In this document: positions 1 through 9,945 of the stretch, one piece after another
Layout: the number at the start of each line of letters is the position of its first letter
Numbering within the stretch: position 1 is the stretch's first letter
NCBI GenBank assembly: GCA_013115135.1
Contig: JABANP010000643.1
Span: 1 to 25,400 of the forward strand
Source: Perkinsus olseni
Lineage: Eukaryota > Perkinsozoa > Perkinsida > Perkinsidae
DNA length: 25,400 nt
Reading direction: 5' to 3'
Position numbers and translations under genes: made by a program
The notes under the pieces: model-generated
Seen by the model: only the letters and a program-made list of their open reading frames with translations
Told to the model about the DNA's origin: nothing
The model's database searches: none

Positions 1-39
1 CCAAAGCCATCTCCGATAGCCACGCCGCCTGAAGAAACG

Positions 40-3000
40 TCACGGCACTTGTGAACGCATAATGGACGGGTAGCGTTCCACCATAGATTTGAGAAGATCC
101 TGGCGATCTCGCTGTGCCGCATAACCTCCTGAAATCGAGCTATTCAACTTATTCGCCCGCAACACGAGTCTCCGCCGACCTGAATTTCCTGATGAGCTTC
201 CGATTTCAATTCGACCCGCGATCGGTGTCAACTTGAGTGGCTCCTGAGTCAACAATAACGACCACCCTATATGGCGAGGCGCCAGGCCTACTCGTGGGGC
301 TTCGGTGAAAGAAGATACGCATTCAGAGACCTCAGTCATGCACTCCAGACTAGCGTCTGGGTCATCGGTGTCAGTCGACTCCGCGATGTAAAGGGACTCT
401 TCTGATTCGATGGACATGTCGGAGATGATCTCGTCATCGACAGCGAGTGGCGTCTCATCCTCTGACGGCACAGCAATCGTTGAGGAATCGTCCGAGGAGC
501 TCGAGGTCGAAAGGGAGCTGCCGGTCGCGCGGCTGATCATTCGTGGGACGGTTAAAGGCAAGTAGTCCATTGCCCAGCCACCGATGGGGACCGGCGGTAC
601 CTGGGCAGCACGTAACTTCAAGCGGAGCGAAGCAGGTATGGAAATGATACATTGTAGGGGACCAAAGTGGAGCACGGAGGCTCCTCGAGTGCAGCTTCAA
701 GATCCGAGTCAAAGATCCCCGACGAGGAAGAAGAAGAAACTTCGGAGATCTGCCGAGAGCAGTGAGTAGCCCACAAGCACTCAAAGCCCACCAAGGGATG
801 CATCTCCTCAATCTCATCAGCCAAGGAGGTGTACGGGATGCCTGAGGAAGGGCTGGGAGTGATCCAGTAGGAACGGCACCGCATTACCGGTCATTGTGTC
901 CTCGTAGTCGAAGTAGCGGGGCTGTGTGTTCGCCTCCAACAAGGAGCTCTGAGTAGGACTACTCAAGGGGTGCCCGCTTGGCAACTAGTCTCACCCGGTA
1001 GCATGATCGGTGCCCTATACAGGTGTCCGAGTCATCATCCATCGAAGTGCACACGGGCGTCTCCGGGTGGTCATGATGCTGAGATTAGGAGCTTTGATGT
1101 GAGGATGGTCCTCCGACCGGTGAGATGTCTACATCTAGGGAGGAAGCGGCATCAACCGTCTTTCGTTTCTTGGTAGCGTTGGTGGCGCAATCGTCGGCAT
1201 CGTCAAGACCTGAGAGGCACTGAATTACAAGACCGCCAGTGAGTTAGCCCTTCACCTTCAACCCTAGCCGCCTGTGCGATTCTCCTCTTCACGATGGTTG
1301 GGCTCTTGCATAAACGCGCCTGCCAAGAAAGGCCAGAGTAGCGGAGAAGCTCAATGGACAAGACGCTACCTCTTCTGGTGCGATGCAGCTGACCACCCCG
1401 TCAATGAGGAATTTGAGAGAAGTCATCACTCTGTAGACGGGATTCACACCACGCCACATTGATGAGGAGGATGAGGTCTGAGCCACCACTTGATGATCAA
1501 CTCACCCGGGTTCGATCCCGAGCAAAGCCATTACCAGCGTTTCTTCGATAATCCTGTGAAAGCTAGCGATGTCAAGGCCCTTATTAGCACGGAGAGGGGA
1601 GAGAACATCTGACGCGAAGAGTCAGAGAGGCCTTGGGTGCTTTCAACCCGCCTTACCGAGCTCCAAGCCGAGATCTTGATTGCCGAGCAGAGGGTAGCGT
1701 TGGGCGTCGTAAGCGCAGATGACCTGGCATAGAGTAATGTGGTGACGGACCGACTGGAAGCTGCGAAGCTACTGGAATGAGCGATTCATCAAGACGGGGG
1801 AGGGGAGTCCTTCGACAGGACGTGATCGACACAGGGAGGCTCAGTGGAGGCTCGACGGGCATGGGCATCTGCTGTAATACAGACAGAGAGAGAGGCAAGG
1901 TAACTATCGGCCTACTTGCTGGGTCAGAGGGTGCCTAGGGAGCCACATCTCGACGGTTTCCTGGCACAGATTGCTCCTGATCGGGACACTGGGTTGACCA
2001 CGACCGAGCGACAGCCCGAACCTGTCCTCCTGTTGCCCGGTCGGCGGGTCAAAAAGACCGATAAGGTCGACACTGAGGCAGCATCAACGTTACTCCGCAG
2101 GGGAATGGCGCGCTCACCTAGCGGAGCTTGGAGCCCTCTTGCCGCTGCCGTTGAGGATCCTAACGGGGGGCTCAGCTGACTGCCACCTTAGAGGCGTCCA
2201 GAAATCCTCTAAGTCGAAATGTAGGCTCAGAGATCGGCCGTCGAGAGCTTCGTCACAGGAAGTGTGGGACTGCAGAGATACGGTTGACGGGAGGCCGGCG
2301 GAGTGATGGACGGCTACCTCCTGCTCGGAGTCGTCATCGGCAGCGGGGAGGACCTCAGAGGGTGGGAGGTCGAAGTCGATGTTGTAGATCCTGGACATGA
2401 TTTGACTAACCAACTAGACGCTAACCTGGCATGAGGACAGACCGTAGCCTTGGCGGTGAGTGGCGGACTTATTCAACTGGCCGCATCACCCTGCAGTGCA
2501 GGCTGACTTCAACTGGCATGCAGCCTCTTCGAGAGTCAGCGGCGCCCTGTTACCAGTCTGGTGAGGGAGCGTGCCTTCCGGTGTACTGTCGCACTGAGGG
2601 TTTGGCAGCGGAGCTCTCCCCAGCGAGATGAACGGAGATGATTGTCTCAAGGTACGCATGGGATTCAGACCCTGAGTATTCGACAGATGAAGCCGAGACG
2701 TCGGGGATGGAAACTCGACGTATCTTGCGCTGTTGTGCACTTGCAAGAAACTTTTTCCTGTGGCCGGCATCAGTGCCGGCACTAGCATCGAAACGTGAGA
2801 GGTTCTTTGGGCTGGTAGGGCGGAAATTCGGGTATCGCGCGGACAGGAGATGAGTATCTTTGAAAGGGCGCAGTCGGCATTGTAATGCATCTGCGTGGGT
2901 TAATGCATCATCAGCGACGGCCGTGGCCACCGATGGCTAACGCAAACAGCCTTAAGCCGTCGCCGGCCAAATAGCCTGTCGACAACAGTTCCCCGCGTGT

Positions 3001-3089
3001 CATACTAGATAGTTGCCTGATGGCTCGATAGACTGGCTTTGTGTATCCTGAGGTCGCCCATGGGGTAGACGCATCTCCGTCACACTCAT
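40..3089 (-). CDS. Multi-exon Pro/Ser/acidic-rich protein of unknown function
   Basis: I do not recognise the family. My spliced model has 14 exons: complement of 40-600, 663-841, 888-948, 995-1078, 1133-1219, 1263-1319, 1370-1430, 1506-1553, 1657-1871, 1916-2072, 2118-2269, 2318-2405, 2554-2936 and 3006-3089. It gives 738 aa with every junction in phase. Most introns are 43-75 bp with GT-AG ends. The start ATG is at 3089 and the TGA at 40-42. The protein is low-complexity: proline-rich in the middle (1657-1871), with a basic KKRK cluster that could be a nuclear signal (exon 1133-1219), then serine runs and many acidic residues in the last two exons. A nuclear or scaffold role would be inference only. 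The least certain junctions are the weak GTCCCC donor at 662, the frame-neutral 48-bp intron 2270-2317 and the 148-bp intron 2406-2553. The gene is divergently paired with the SPX gene. Confidence 0.55.
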
Positions 3090-3193
3090 GTCTCGAGTCG
3101 AGCTTAGTGGTATCTTTGCGCTAGATCTTGAGCTCTCACAATGATGGAGGATCTTTTCAGTTTGGAGAGGTTGTTTGGCATCTAAGCTTGAAG
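3090..3193. promoter_or_regulatory. Short divergent intergenic region (bidirectional promoter candidate)
   Basis: Only 104 bp separate the start codon of the minus-strand Pro/Ser-rich gene (3089) from that of the plus-strand SPX gene (3194), so both promoters and both 5' leaders must fit here or overlap. No TATA box is evident. A pyrimidine tract followed by AG ends at 3160 and could serve as a trans- or cis-splice acceptor for the SPX transcript; that is inference. Confidence 0.4.
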
Positions 3194-4478
3194 ATGCGCT
3201 TCAGCAAGAGGCTCGCCTTGGCGATGCAAGAAGGCACTTTGCCTTACCTCTCTCAGAAGACCATCAAACACCATCTAGTAGGACTGGAGAAGCTTGCTAA
3301 GACCTTTGCCAAGCAGAATGTACTACCGCCAGCGCGTGTCCGTAACTCTGTGTACTTTTGCTGCTTACAGGAACTCCTTGGGACCGAGTCGATGGCGTCC
3401 CTCATCATTTTCGTAAACACTGAACGAGCCAGGTATGTTAGGGGTTGTTTCCATCCGATTTGAGTGTTCTTTGCCTTAGGTATGGTATCCCCCAGAGGGA
3501 CGTGTTGTTGACGCTAGAAGAGATTCGATATCAGGATGGGGAGATGTTCAGTGTCGTTGACAGGGACATTGAGTGCATCAAAGGAGCGATAGAGGAGCTC
3601 GAAGTCACTCTAATGCATGAAGTACGTCCCTTCGTTGCATTCTCGTGTTGTCAGGATTTTTATGCTTTTTCTATCAGATTACGCAATGGATATCCAATGC
3701 TAATCACGGTGGCCTCCTCTTGGCCGAACGACAGGTGGAATGTGCTCCACAGAAGAATGGCCAGAAGCTAGCCCAGGCTTTGGTAATAGTGATTGATGGG
3801 CGAACTTCTCCCTTCAGTTTAGCGGGACTTCTTTCCTCGCAGGTGTCGTATCATGTGAAGTCTCTTGGCACCGAGGCTGCCTGCTCATGGGTCGAGTCGT
3901 ATGTGAGAAGCTACTCTACTTTTCATGAGCACCTTACCAAGTTGATGGACTACGTCGACGTCAACTTGGCCGGCTTCCGGAAGTTGCTCAAGCGCCACGA
4001 CAAGAACATACCGAAAATCTTCCACGCTAGAGACACCCCCTTCCTCGGGTAAGCTCCTCGGCAGTTCCTGGTCTCAAGTCATCGCCGTTTGCTTCCATTA
4101 GGTTCCATTCTATCGTCACAAGAGTGACTATGAAGGTGTTTGTGGTCGCCGTGAAGATCCACACGCTGCTGAGGGAGTGTTTGGACGAGATTGATCGGCA
4201 GGCTCAGAGCTCATCGCCCTCCTCTGAGGTCGAGGCACTGAGGTCTCTCCTAGGTGAGCCTACTATGGGCCAACGCGGCCTTGTCGACGGTGTCTGCTTC
4301 AGGTCCAGTACCTTCGCTTGGTGCGGAAACAGCGACGGTGGCGCATCTTCACTTCCCGAACCTCTTCGAGCCGGTCGATGATGCCCAAGATGCTCAGCAG
4401 CAGCCTCATTACGAGCTGCGTGTGTGTAGCGCGGAGACACTCCAGTTGCCGACGCTAGACGGTAGTTCTGGCAACTGA
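3194..4478 (+). CDS. SPX-domain protein (phosphate / inositol pyrophosphate sensing family)
   Basis: Seven exons: 3194-3319, 3371-3432, 3480-3621, 3678-3782, 3843-4048, 4102-4253, 4303-4478. Together they give 322 aa with every phase closed; introns are 47-60 bp, all GT-AG. The start fits the family because SPX domains begin right at the N terminus with a short M-(K/R)-F-(S/G)-K-x-L motif, seen here as MRFSKRL. Residues 84-110 form the middle helix with an acidic, hydrophobic heptad pattern. Residues 182-199 carry the diagnostic third block: Y, then N186, GFRK (189-192) and a lysine-rich KLLKRHDK. SPX domains bind inositol pyrophosphates through such lysines and regulate phosphate uptake, polyphosphate synthesis or export. 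No EXS, VTC or transmembrane segment follows, and the C-terminal ~55 residues are polar, so this looks like a stand-alone SPX protein. The partner is unknown. Confidence 0.88.
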
Positions 4479-4766
4479 GTGGCCGCTCTGGCCTGGGTTT
4501 ATGAACTGCTCAAGATTGCTGCATGTTAGTAGTGAAGCCACGTGTAAACTCACTAGAGTACGTCGTCCATTCGGATGAGGGGCTAGTCGTGATGGGTCGA
4601 TGCCTAGAGCTTCTCCGGGGGTTCATGCTGCCCGGGTGGCCTCTTTTTGCTGTTGGTTTCGCTCACAGCGGAGGGTTGTATGGTTTTGAATCATTGCTTG
4701 CGTTCGGAGGGGAGAGGAGTACCTCTCAGGTTTTCCTCTGGTAGGGTTATCACATTTTCATTTATC
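4479..4766 (+). promoter_or_regulatory. Desaturase 5' region
   Basis: This 288-bp gap lies between the SPX stop codon and the desaturase ATG. It must hold the SPX 3' end and the desaturase promoter or leader. It stays open for some length in two plus frames, but I see no domain or splice logic linking it to either gene. A CTCTCAG acceptor-like site near 4724-4730 could mark a leader intron or a trans-splice site. Confidence 0.3.
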
Positions 4767-6509
4767 ATGACCGATACAACTGCTACTGACAGCAAGATAC
4801 CTACTAAGGTTACCGTCGAGGAGGCGGCCAAGGCTAAGGTAGACGAGGCTGCAGCTAAGGTCCCGACTAAGGCTGAGGTCGAGGAGGCCGCCAAGGGTAA
4901 AATCGACGAGGCTTCCGCTAGCGTGGACGCGGCCAAGGCTCAAGTCGAGGAGGCTGCCAAGTCCAAGGTCGACGAGGCTTCCGCTAGCGTGGACGCTGCT
5001 AAGGCCAAGGTCGACGAGGCTGCCAAGTCCAAGGTTGACGAGGCTTCCGCTAGCGTGGAGTCGGCCAAGGCTCAATTGAAGGAGGCTGCGACTAAGGTGG
5101 AGCTTCCTAAGGGCGCCACTGACCAGAAGGCCGCCGCTCCTGAACAGGACGATGGTATGGATCATACTCCTACTGAGGATATGAACAAGCTCGTTCACTT
5201 TAATGCATTGGAGCCCTCTCATGTGGGCACTATCAAGGACGTCTCTGCCTCCAATAAGCTTATCCAGAGGAAGTACGCCCCTAAGGACTTCCACTGGTCG
5301 AAGTCCGCTGAGATCCACAGAATCAGAAGGAAGCAGATCGTCGAAGCGTAAGTGCTCTTGGTGGCTCTTGTTGTTATCGTCATCGTCGTTGCTGCTTTGT
5401 TCAGTCACCCGGAGATCCTCAAGGTGCAGGGTGCCGATAACCGCGAGGCCATCTTTGCCACCGTCACCGTCCTCATACAGTTCTTCATGTGTATCCTCGT
5501 TAGGAACTGGTCATGGCCGAAGGTCATCCTGGCCACTTGGGTAGGCGTCCTGTACTCAGCTAGAGTTGATGACATTGCCGGTCTTTTCAGCTCGTCTCTG
5601 GCACCATGGAGCACTCCATCGTCATGGGTGGCCACGAGCTGTCTCACGATATGTTCTTCAAGACTAGGTTCTACAACAGGCTCTTCTCGTAAGTCCCATC
5701 TCAGCGCTCGCCTCGCTGTGATGTCTTCCTTGTCATTAGTCTCTTCTTGAACCTTCCCGTTGGTGTCGCTATGATGGCTACCTTCAGAAGATACCATCTC
5801 GATCATCACTCCTCGCAGGTAGGAAGATTCACTCGGATCCTCGCGCTGTTCCCAATTGTGTATGATCTCAGGGAGTCCCCAATATCGATGTGGACCTTCC
5901 CACTCGCTTCGAGGCTAACCTTTTCCAGCACAAGCTCGGCAAGTTCGTCTGGGCCCTCTTCCAGCCATTCTTCTACGGTCTGAGGCCCCTCATTGTCCAT
6001 CCCCTTCCCATGAACTTATACGAGTTCGTCAACTGGTTGGTGCAGCTGCCGTTTGATATACTCGTCGTGAAGTACCTCGGCTGGAAGTCCTTCTTCTACT
6101 TTATTGGTGGTCTCTTCATGGGCCTGAGTATCTTCAACCCCATCTCCGCTCACTTCATCGCTGAGCATTATGAGTTTGTCTATGGCCAGGAGACCTACAG
6201 CTACTACGGCCCTCTCAACTTCATCGTCTACAATGTCGGGTAAGATGACAGCGGATTGAGTCCCTCTGTAGCTGTTCATCGTGCTTCCCCCTTCAGACTT
6301 CATAATGAGCATCATGACTTCCCGAATGTTGCAGGCTCCAACCTGTGGAGGGTGAAGGAGATCGCTCCTGAGTGGTAGGACTGGTGGTGATGCAAACAGC
6401 AGTGATGAGAGTCACTGTTCTGCCCTACTGTAGGTACGACATGCCCAGCTACACTTCCTGGACCAAGGTCCTCTATCAGTTCATCACCGGCGAGAATATG
6501 AATCTGTAA
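4767..6509 (+). CDS. DES1: Sphingolipid delta-4 desaturase (DES/DEGS family) with LEA-like N-terminal extension
   Basis: Seven exons: 4767-5347, 5405-5540, 5591-5688, 5740-5818, 5872-6239, 6297-6374, 6434-6509. They give 471 aa with all phases closed and introns of 50-59 bp. The family desaturates or hydroxylates the sphingoid base of dihydroceramide in the ER membrane. All three di-iron histidine boxes are present: HELSH (254-258), HLDHH (291-295) and HNEHH (423-427). The usual DES N-terminal motif (FHWSK ... RRKQIVEAHPEI), the ISAHFIAEHY block and the C-terminal SYTSWTKVLY motif are also there. Typical members are about 320 aa; the excess is an N-terminal tail with three 22-aa amphipathic repeats (residues 38-103). 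The canonical HPISGHF reads NPISAHF here. Whether it acts as delta-4 desaturase or C4-hydroxylase cannot be told from sequence alone. Confidence 0.95.
4878..5075 (+). repeat. 66-bp coding tandem repeat, three copies (22-aa LEA-like units)
   Basis: Three in-frame units cover desaturase residues 38-59, 60-81 and 82-103, each close to VEEAAKSKVDEASASVDAAK plus two residues. A degenerate half-unit precedes them (residues 17-30). Each unit is two 11-residue blocks of alternating Ala, Lys and Glu/Asp, the pattern of group-3 LEA proteins and apolipoprotein-like amphipathic helices. I see no signal peptide. Confidence 0.9.
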
Positions 6510-7469
6510 TATCAAGCGGCCCCTCGCTGTCGATTCATCTGTCTGCTGTCAGGTATTGCCGTGTCATGCGCGAGCACGCGTAAGGCCCCGCCACTGAGAA
6601 GACAGCGTTGCTAGCTTTGTTTAGAATGACCATACCTGTGTTCGGTCTATTATCCCTTCTGAGTGACCTCGCCTCACCGCCCTGTTGTTCATTGGGCATA
6701 TCCTCATTCTTGTTCCTAATGTCAAGCTGCCGTATTGCCAGGCAGTAGTTTCCTATTCTTCGAAGTGTATCTTTTACAGCTTACTAACCAGGAGTTTCAT
6801 CACCCTTGTCGTCGTTTGGTTATAAATTCTACGTCACTTGGGGAGGGTCGTGGGAGTAGTCGACGATTGCTCAATGGGGAGGCTTAAAGCAGCTGTGAGG
6901 GGCACTCTGTCCGCCTTCTTATTGGAATCACTTCGAACGACCTGCGATAAACTCAGAAGGTTAGAACGAAAGAGGATGTTGCTGTGCAGAGACTCAATTC
7001 ACCCGTGCTAAGGTTTTATGGGCAGCTGACGAATCTTTCCTCTATTCACTGGTAGGGATAGCAGGATTCCGAGTCGCTCCTACCATACCTAATTTCTGGA
7101 TGTAGATGGCACTGTGATGAGCATTATCGATGTTAAGGAAACCGATCTGATGTTATGATCTTCGAGATTATATTTGGTCGACTGGGATGGACCACGGCAG
7201 AGGCTGACAAACCTGAAGTTGTTCCCACTACCGTGTCGGCAGACGGTAAGTTTCCATTCGAAGTGTATCTTGTACAGTTCGAGCCCATCAGGGCTTTCGT
7301 TCCGATGTTATTGTGGTTTTGTTATCATTTCAATTCTACGTTGGCGGGACGCTGAGATCTGAGATGCCGGGTTCGACCTGAATACGGATAGCATCCGATG
7401 GCGACTGTCTAGTCTCTAACAGCTATCGGTCTTTCGTGGCTGCACTACACCCTTCTAAGCTCTTGTAGG
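6510..7469. other. Intergenic region with a degenerate direct repeat
   Basis: This 960-bp stretch lies between the desaturase stop and family member A. The longest open frames are short and show no family motifs. A 21-bp word at 6759-6779 recurs at 7257-7277 with one mismatch, and weaker similarity extends on both sides, so part of the region looks like an old duplication. A TAG acceptor-like site directly precedes the ATG of member A. Confidence 0.4.
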
Positions 7470-9097
7470 ATGGTCCGGGACATCGATGGCCCTCACATAG
7501 CGGCTCTCCGTATGCAGCTGTTGGAGCATCGAGCCAACGCTGCTTTGCCTGAGTGCCTGGAAGACCTCATCTGGGCTTATCTCCTACCGATCACCATCAA
7601 TTCGCCGGATACATGCGTCCAGAACACATTTCGTCTCCCCGCTAGTTTCAAGCCCATCGCTTCGTCTTTCATATCTGAGCCTACTGATGGTATCTTTGGT
7701 GTATGGGAGGAAGATACAAATAAGGTCGCCCGTATCGCTCTCGGGACAGGATCGACCCCTGGCCAGTCCCTCGAGAATACTGGAGAGGCTCTGTTTGATG
7801 CCGGAAGTGAGGTCATCGCAGCCGTGCCCCTGAATGAGGATGTCTACTACGTTACCTCTGCCTCGCCTAAAGTTCTGCACCGCCGAGGGTTGCTCGAGAG
7901 TGGCTAATATGAGTTGGTCTCGTCTCTGGCTATGCCTCGGTCTATACGAGAGCTCAAGCTGGCGAGTGGCCGTATCTTCCTGCTCCTCGAGGGAGCCAGT
8001 GAGCTTTACAGGGTGACACATCACCTTTCCATGAATATCGAAATGGTTGGTAAGCTTCCTCTAGGCGGCAGTACCGTCCCCCGATCCGGCCTGGTCAGGA
8101 TGACCACCGTGATACCATACAAGATGTGTTGATGGAAGGCGACCGCGTCACTTGTGTGTTGTTCGTTCCACAGGAGAGCAGCCTCGGCGTTTGGCGTCCC
8201 GATGGCTTCGTCTTTAAGGCTGTTCAAGCCCCAAGACTCTGCTGCTGTCGCTTCGTTCCGCGGACTAATGGTACTGTGGTGACTGGGATATTCGGTGGTT
8301 CCTGGGGACGCAGCTTCAGCGTACACGAGATCTTCGAAAACAAGGTCTCGATGTGTGCCTTCGCCGCGAGGGAAAGCCGCGTGATATCGGTTGCCGTTTC
8401 GTCTGACCGGCGAGTATCAGTTTCTCTGTGGAAAGAGAAAGAGGGGCAGTCGTATGGAACGGTGGTCAGGACGGTAACACTCAGTCGTAGCGGAGCGAAG
8501 ACGTATAATCACGGATTCATTTACCGCCCGAGGTCGATTGATACTGATAGAAGCCAGGCTCATTATTATGCCGCTGCGGCCCAAGACCGTGTACGTCATG
8601 ACGACACTTCTGACGATTCGGACCTTGACGAAGTTATCTATGGTAATATCTTTGACGATTCAGGCCCCGACGAAGTTGTCTATGACGATATCTTCATAGA
8701 GCCGAGTCCCGACGAGGTTGTCTATGATGATATCTTTGTGGACTCGGGCCCCGACGAGGTTGTCTATGATGATATCTTTTTGGATGCGGGCCCCGACGAG
8801 GTTGTCTATGATGATATCTTTTTGGATGCGGGCCCCGACGAGGTTGTCTATGATGATGTCTTCGTGGACTCGGGCCCCGACGAGGTTGTCTATGATGATA
8901 TCTTTGTGGACTCGGGCCCCGACGAGGTTGTCTATGATGATATCTTTTTGGATGCGGGCCCCGACGAGGTTGTCTATGATGATATCTTTGTGGACTCGGG
9001 CCCCGACGAGGTTGTCTATGATGATATCTTTTTGGATGCGGGCCCTGACGAGGTTTTCTATGATGATATCTTCGTCGATTCAGGTCCCGATTATTAG
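7470..9097 (+). pseudogene. 411-aa family, member A: broken copy with repeat-expanded acidic tail
   Basis: Homologous to members B and D along its length, starting at ATG 7470 (HIAALRMQLLEH, then LPECLEDLIWAYLLP). Two lesions separate it from the intact copies. An in-frame TAA at 7905-7907 stands where B has a lysine codon before YEVMSSL. Further on, the frame shifts between about 8075 and 8100, where some 20 residues present in B are also missing. The second half (from about 8096 to the TAG at 9095-9097) is open and keeps the family motifs VLFVP, WRPDGF, CCCRFVPRTNGTVV and an ending like YNHGF. It then runs into eleven 14-aa repeats. An intron could in principle bridge the frame change, but I find no acceptable splice pair. 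The long open 3' half could still be expressed from an internal start. Confidence 0.75.
8627..9088 (+). repeat. 42-bp coding tandem repeat, 11 copies (14-aa DEVVYDDIF units)
   Basis: Eleven head-to-tail 42-bp units lie in frame at the end of family member A. The consensus is DEVVYDDIF followed by VDSGP or LDAGP. The first two units are divergent (ending DDSGP and IEPSP); the later ones are nearly identical. The two end types alternate in units 7-11, so an 84-bp pair seems to have been copied as a block. Each unit keeps one tyrosine in an acidic context (YDDI, a YxxPhi-like pattern). Confidence 0.95.
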
Positions 9098-9945
9098 CGG
9101 AACCGCTCCGCCTTGAGCTTCAGTAGCTCACCCGAATGGACCAAGGCGTATCCCGCACGTGGGAAGGGGTCAGGTTACTACTGTTGATGATATGCAGCAA
9201 CGATCTCTCTAAAAGTACAGAAAGATGTGTAACTTGGAATCATATCCGCAGTTTCAGTGTTTGACTTTTATAAGGGAGGATTCCCGCCGGGAGGCTCGGT
9301 TGAGTTTGCGAGGGTAGAGGGACGGGCCTACAACCTACGTAGAGGTGGGAGTCGTCGCCGTCAGTAGAGTTAGGTGCGATTTACTGAGCTGGGTTTGTAG
9401 GTTACTGTGTATCTACTACAGGCGTGGTACGGTGAACACCGTGAAGGGTGTCCCAAGGCAGTATTCCCATCGGCGATGAAGATCGGACCAGGTAGGCTCA
9501 ATATCATGGAAAATTGGAGACCAGAGTTTCGCAGACTCTCGAGATGTGCAACCTCGAAGACCGCGGAACGAACTTCGAGGAGCTCCTATGCTCAGCCGCA
9601 AAGCTGTCTTCTCTTACTTCTTTTCAACCCCTGTTTTGCTCATGGAAACGTCAATCGTGACAGGAGCCTCTGAAAGGGGTCGCAAGAAAACTGAAGTTTC
9701 TATTAGTGGTATAGGAGTTGAACGGGTGTTGTTTAGTTATCAATCTCAATTTTATGCTTTGAGGGGATTCAGTGGATCTCAGGCGGATGCGTGCGAGTTG
9801 TGGTAGAAGAATACGAAAGCGTTGAGAATTCTGAAGTTCAGAGGCTCCCGATCAAATCAGTCGCTCTGAGCGGCTGTCACCTTCCGTGTGGATGGTCATC
9901 CATCAAGGCCACTCTGGACTCCTTTAGCTAGGATTATTGAGTTGA
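9098..9945. other. Intergenic region upstream of member B
   Basis: No gene is supported in this 848-bp gap. It has a hairpin with 8-bp arms (CCTCGAAG at 9552-9559, CTTCGAGG at 9573-9580). A short stretch around 9788 (atgcgtgcgagttgtggt) resembles one at about 12050 upstream of member C (atgcgtgcgaattatggt), which suggests partly shared 5' flanks. A pyrimidine tract ending in TTTAG lies about 20 bp before the ATG of B and could be a leader splice acceptor. Confidence 0.35.

Noticed and set aside
1500..1530. GGGTTCGATCCCGAGC, resembling a tRNA T arm
   Set aside because: No acceptor, D or anticodon arm fits around it, and on the minus strand it reads as coding sequence (LLGIEP) ending at a good splice donor.
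1640..1800. Plus-strand coiled-coil-like reading (STRLTELQAEILIAEQR) with in-frame stops
   Set aside because: The minus strand has a well-bounded 215-bp exon (1657-1871) with proper splice sites and continuing phase; the plus reading is its shadow.
4691..5408. 216-aa minus-strand frame with Leu/Ser repeats
   Set aside because: It is the antisense of the LEA-like coding repeat; periodicity alone keeps it open.
5203..5809. Several frames of 78-134 aa on both strands over the desaturase
   Set aside because: They overlap the exons and introns of the desaturase in other frames and lack any motif.
8718..9116. Open frame with MISLWTRAPTRLSM repeats
   Set aside because: It is the second frame of the 42-bp repeat; homology to members B and C places the real frame as DEVVYDDIF.
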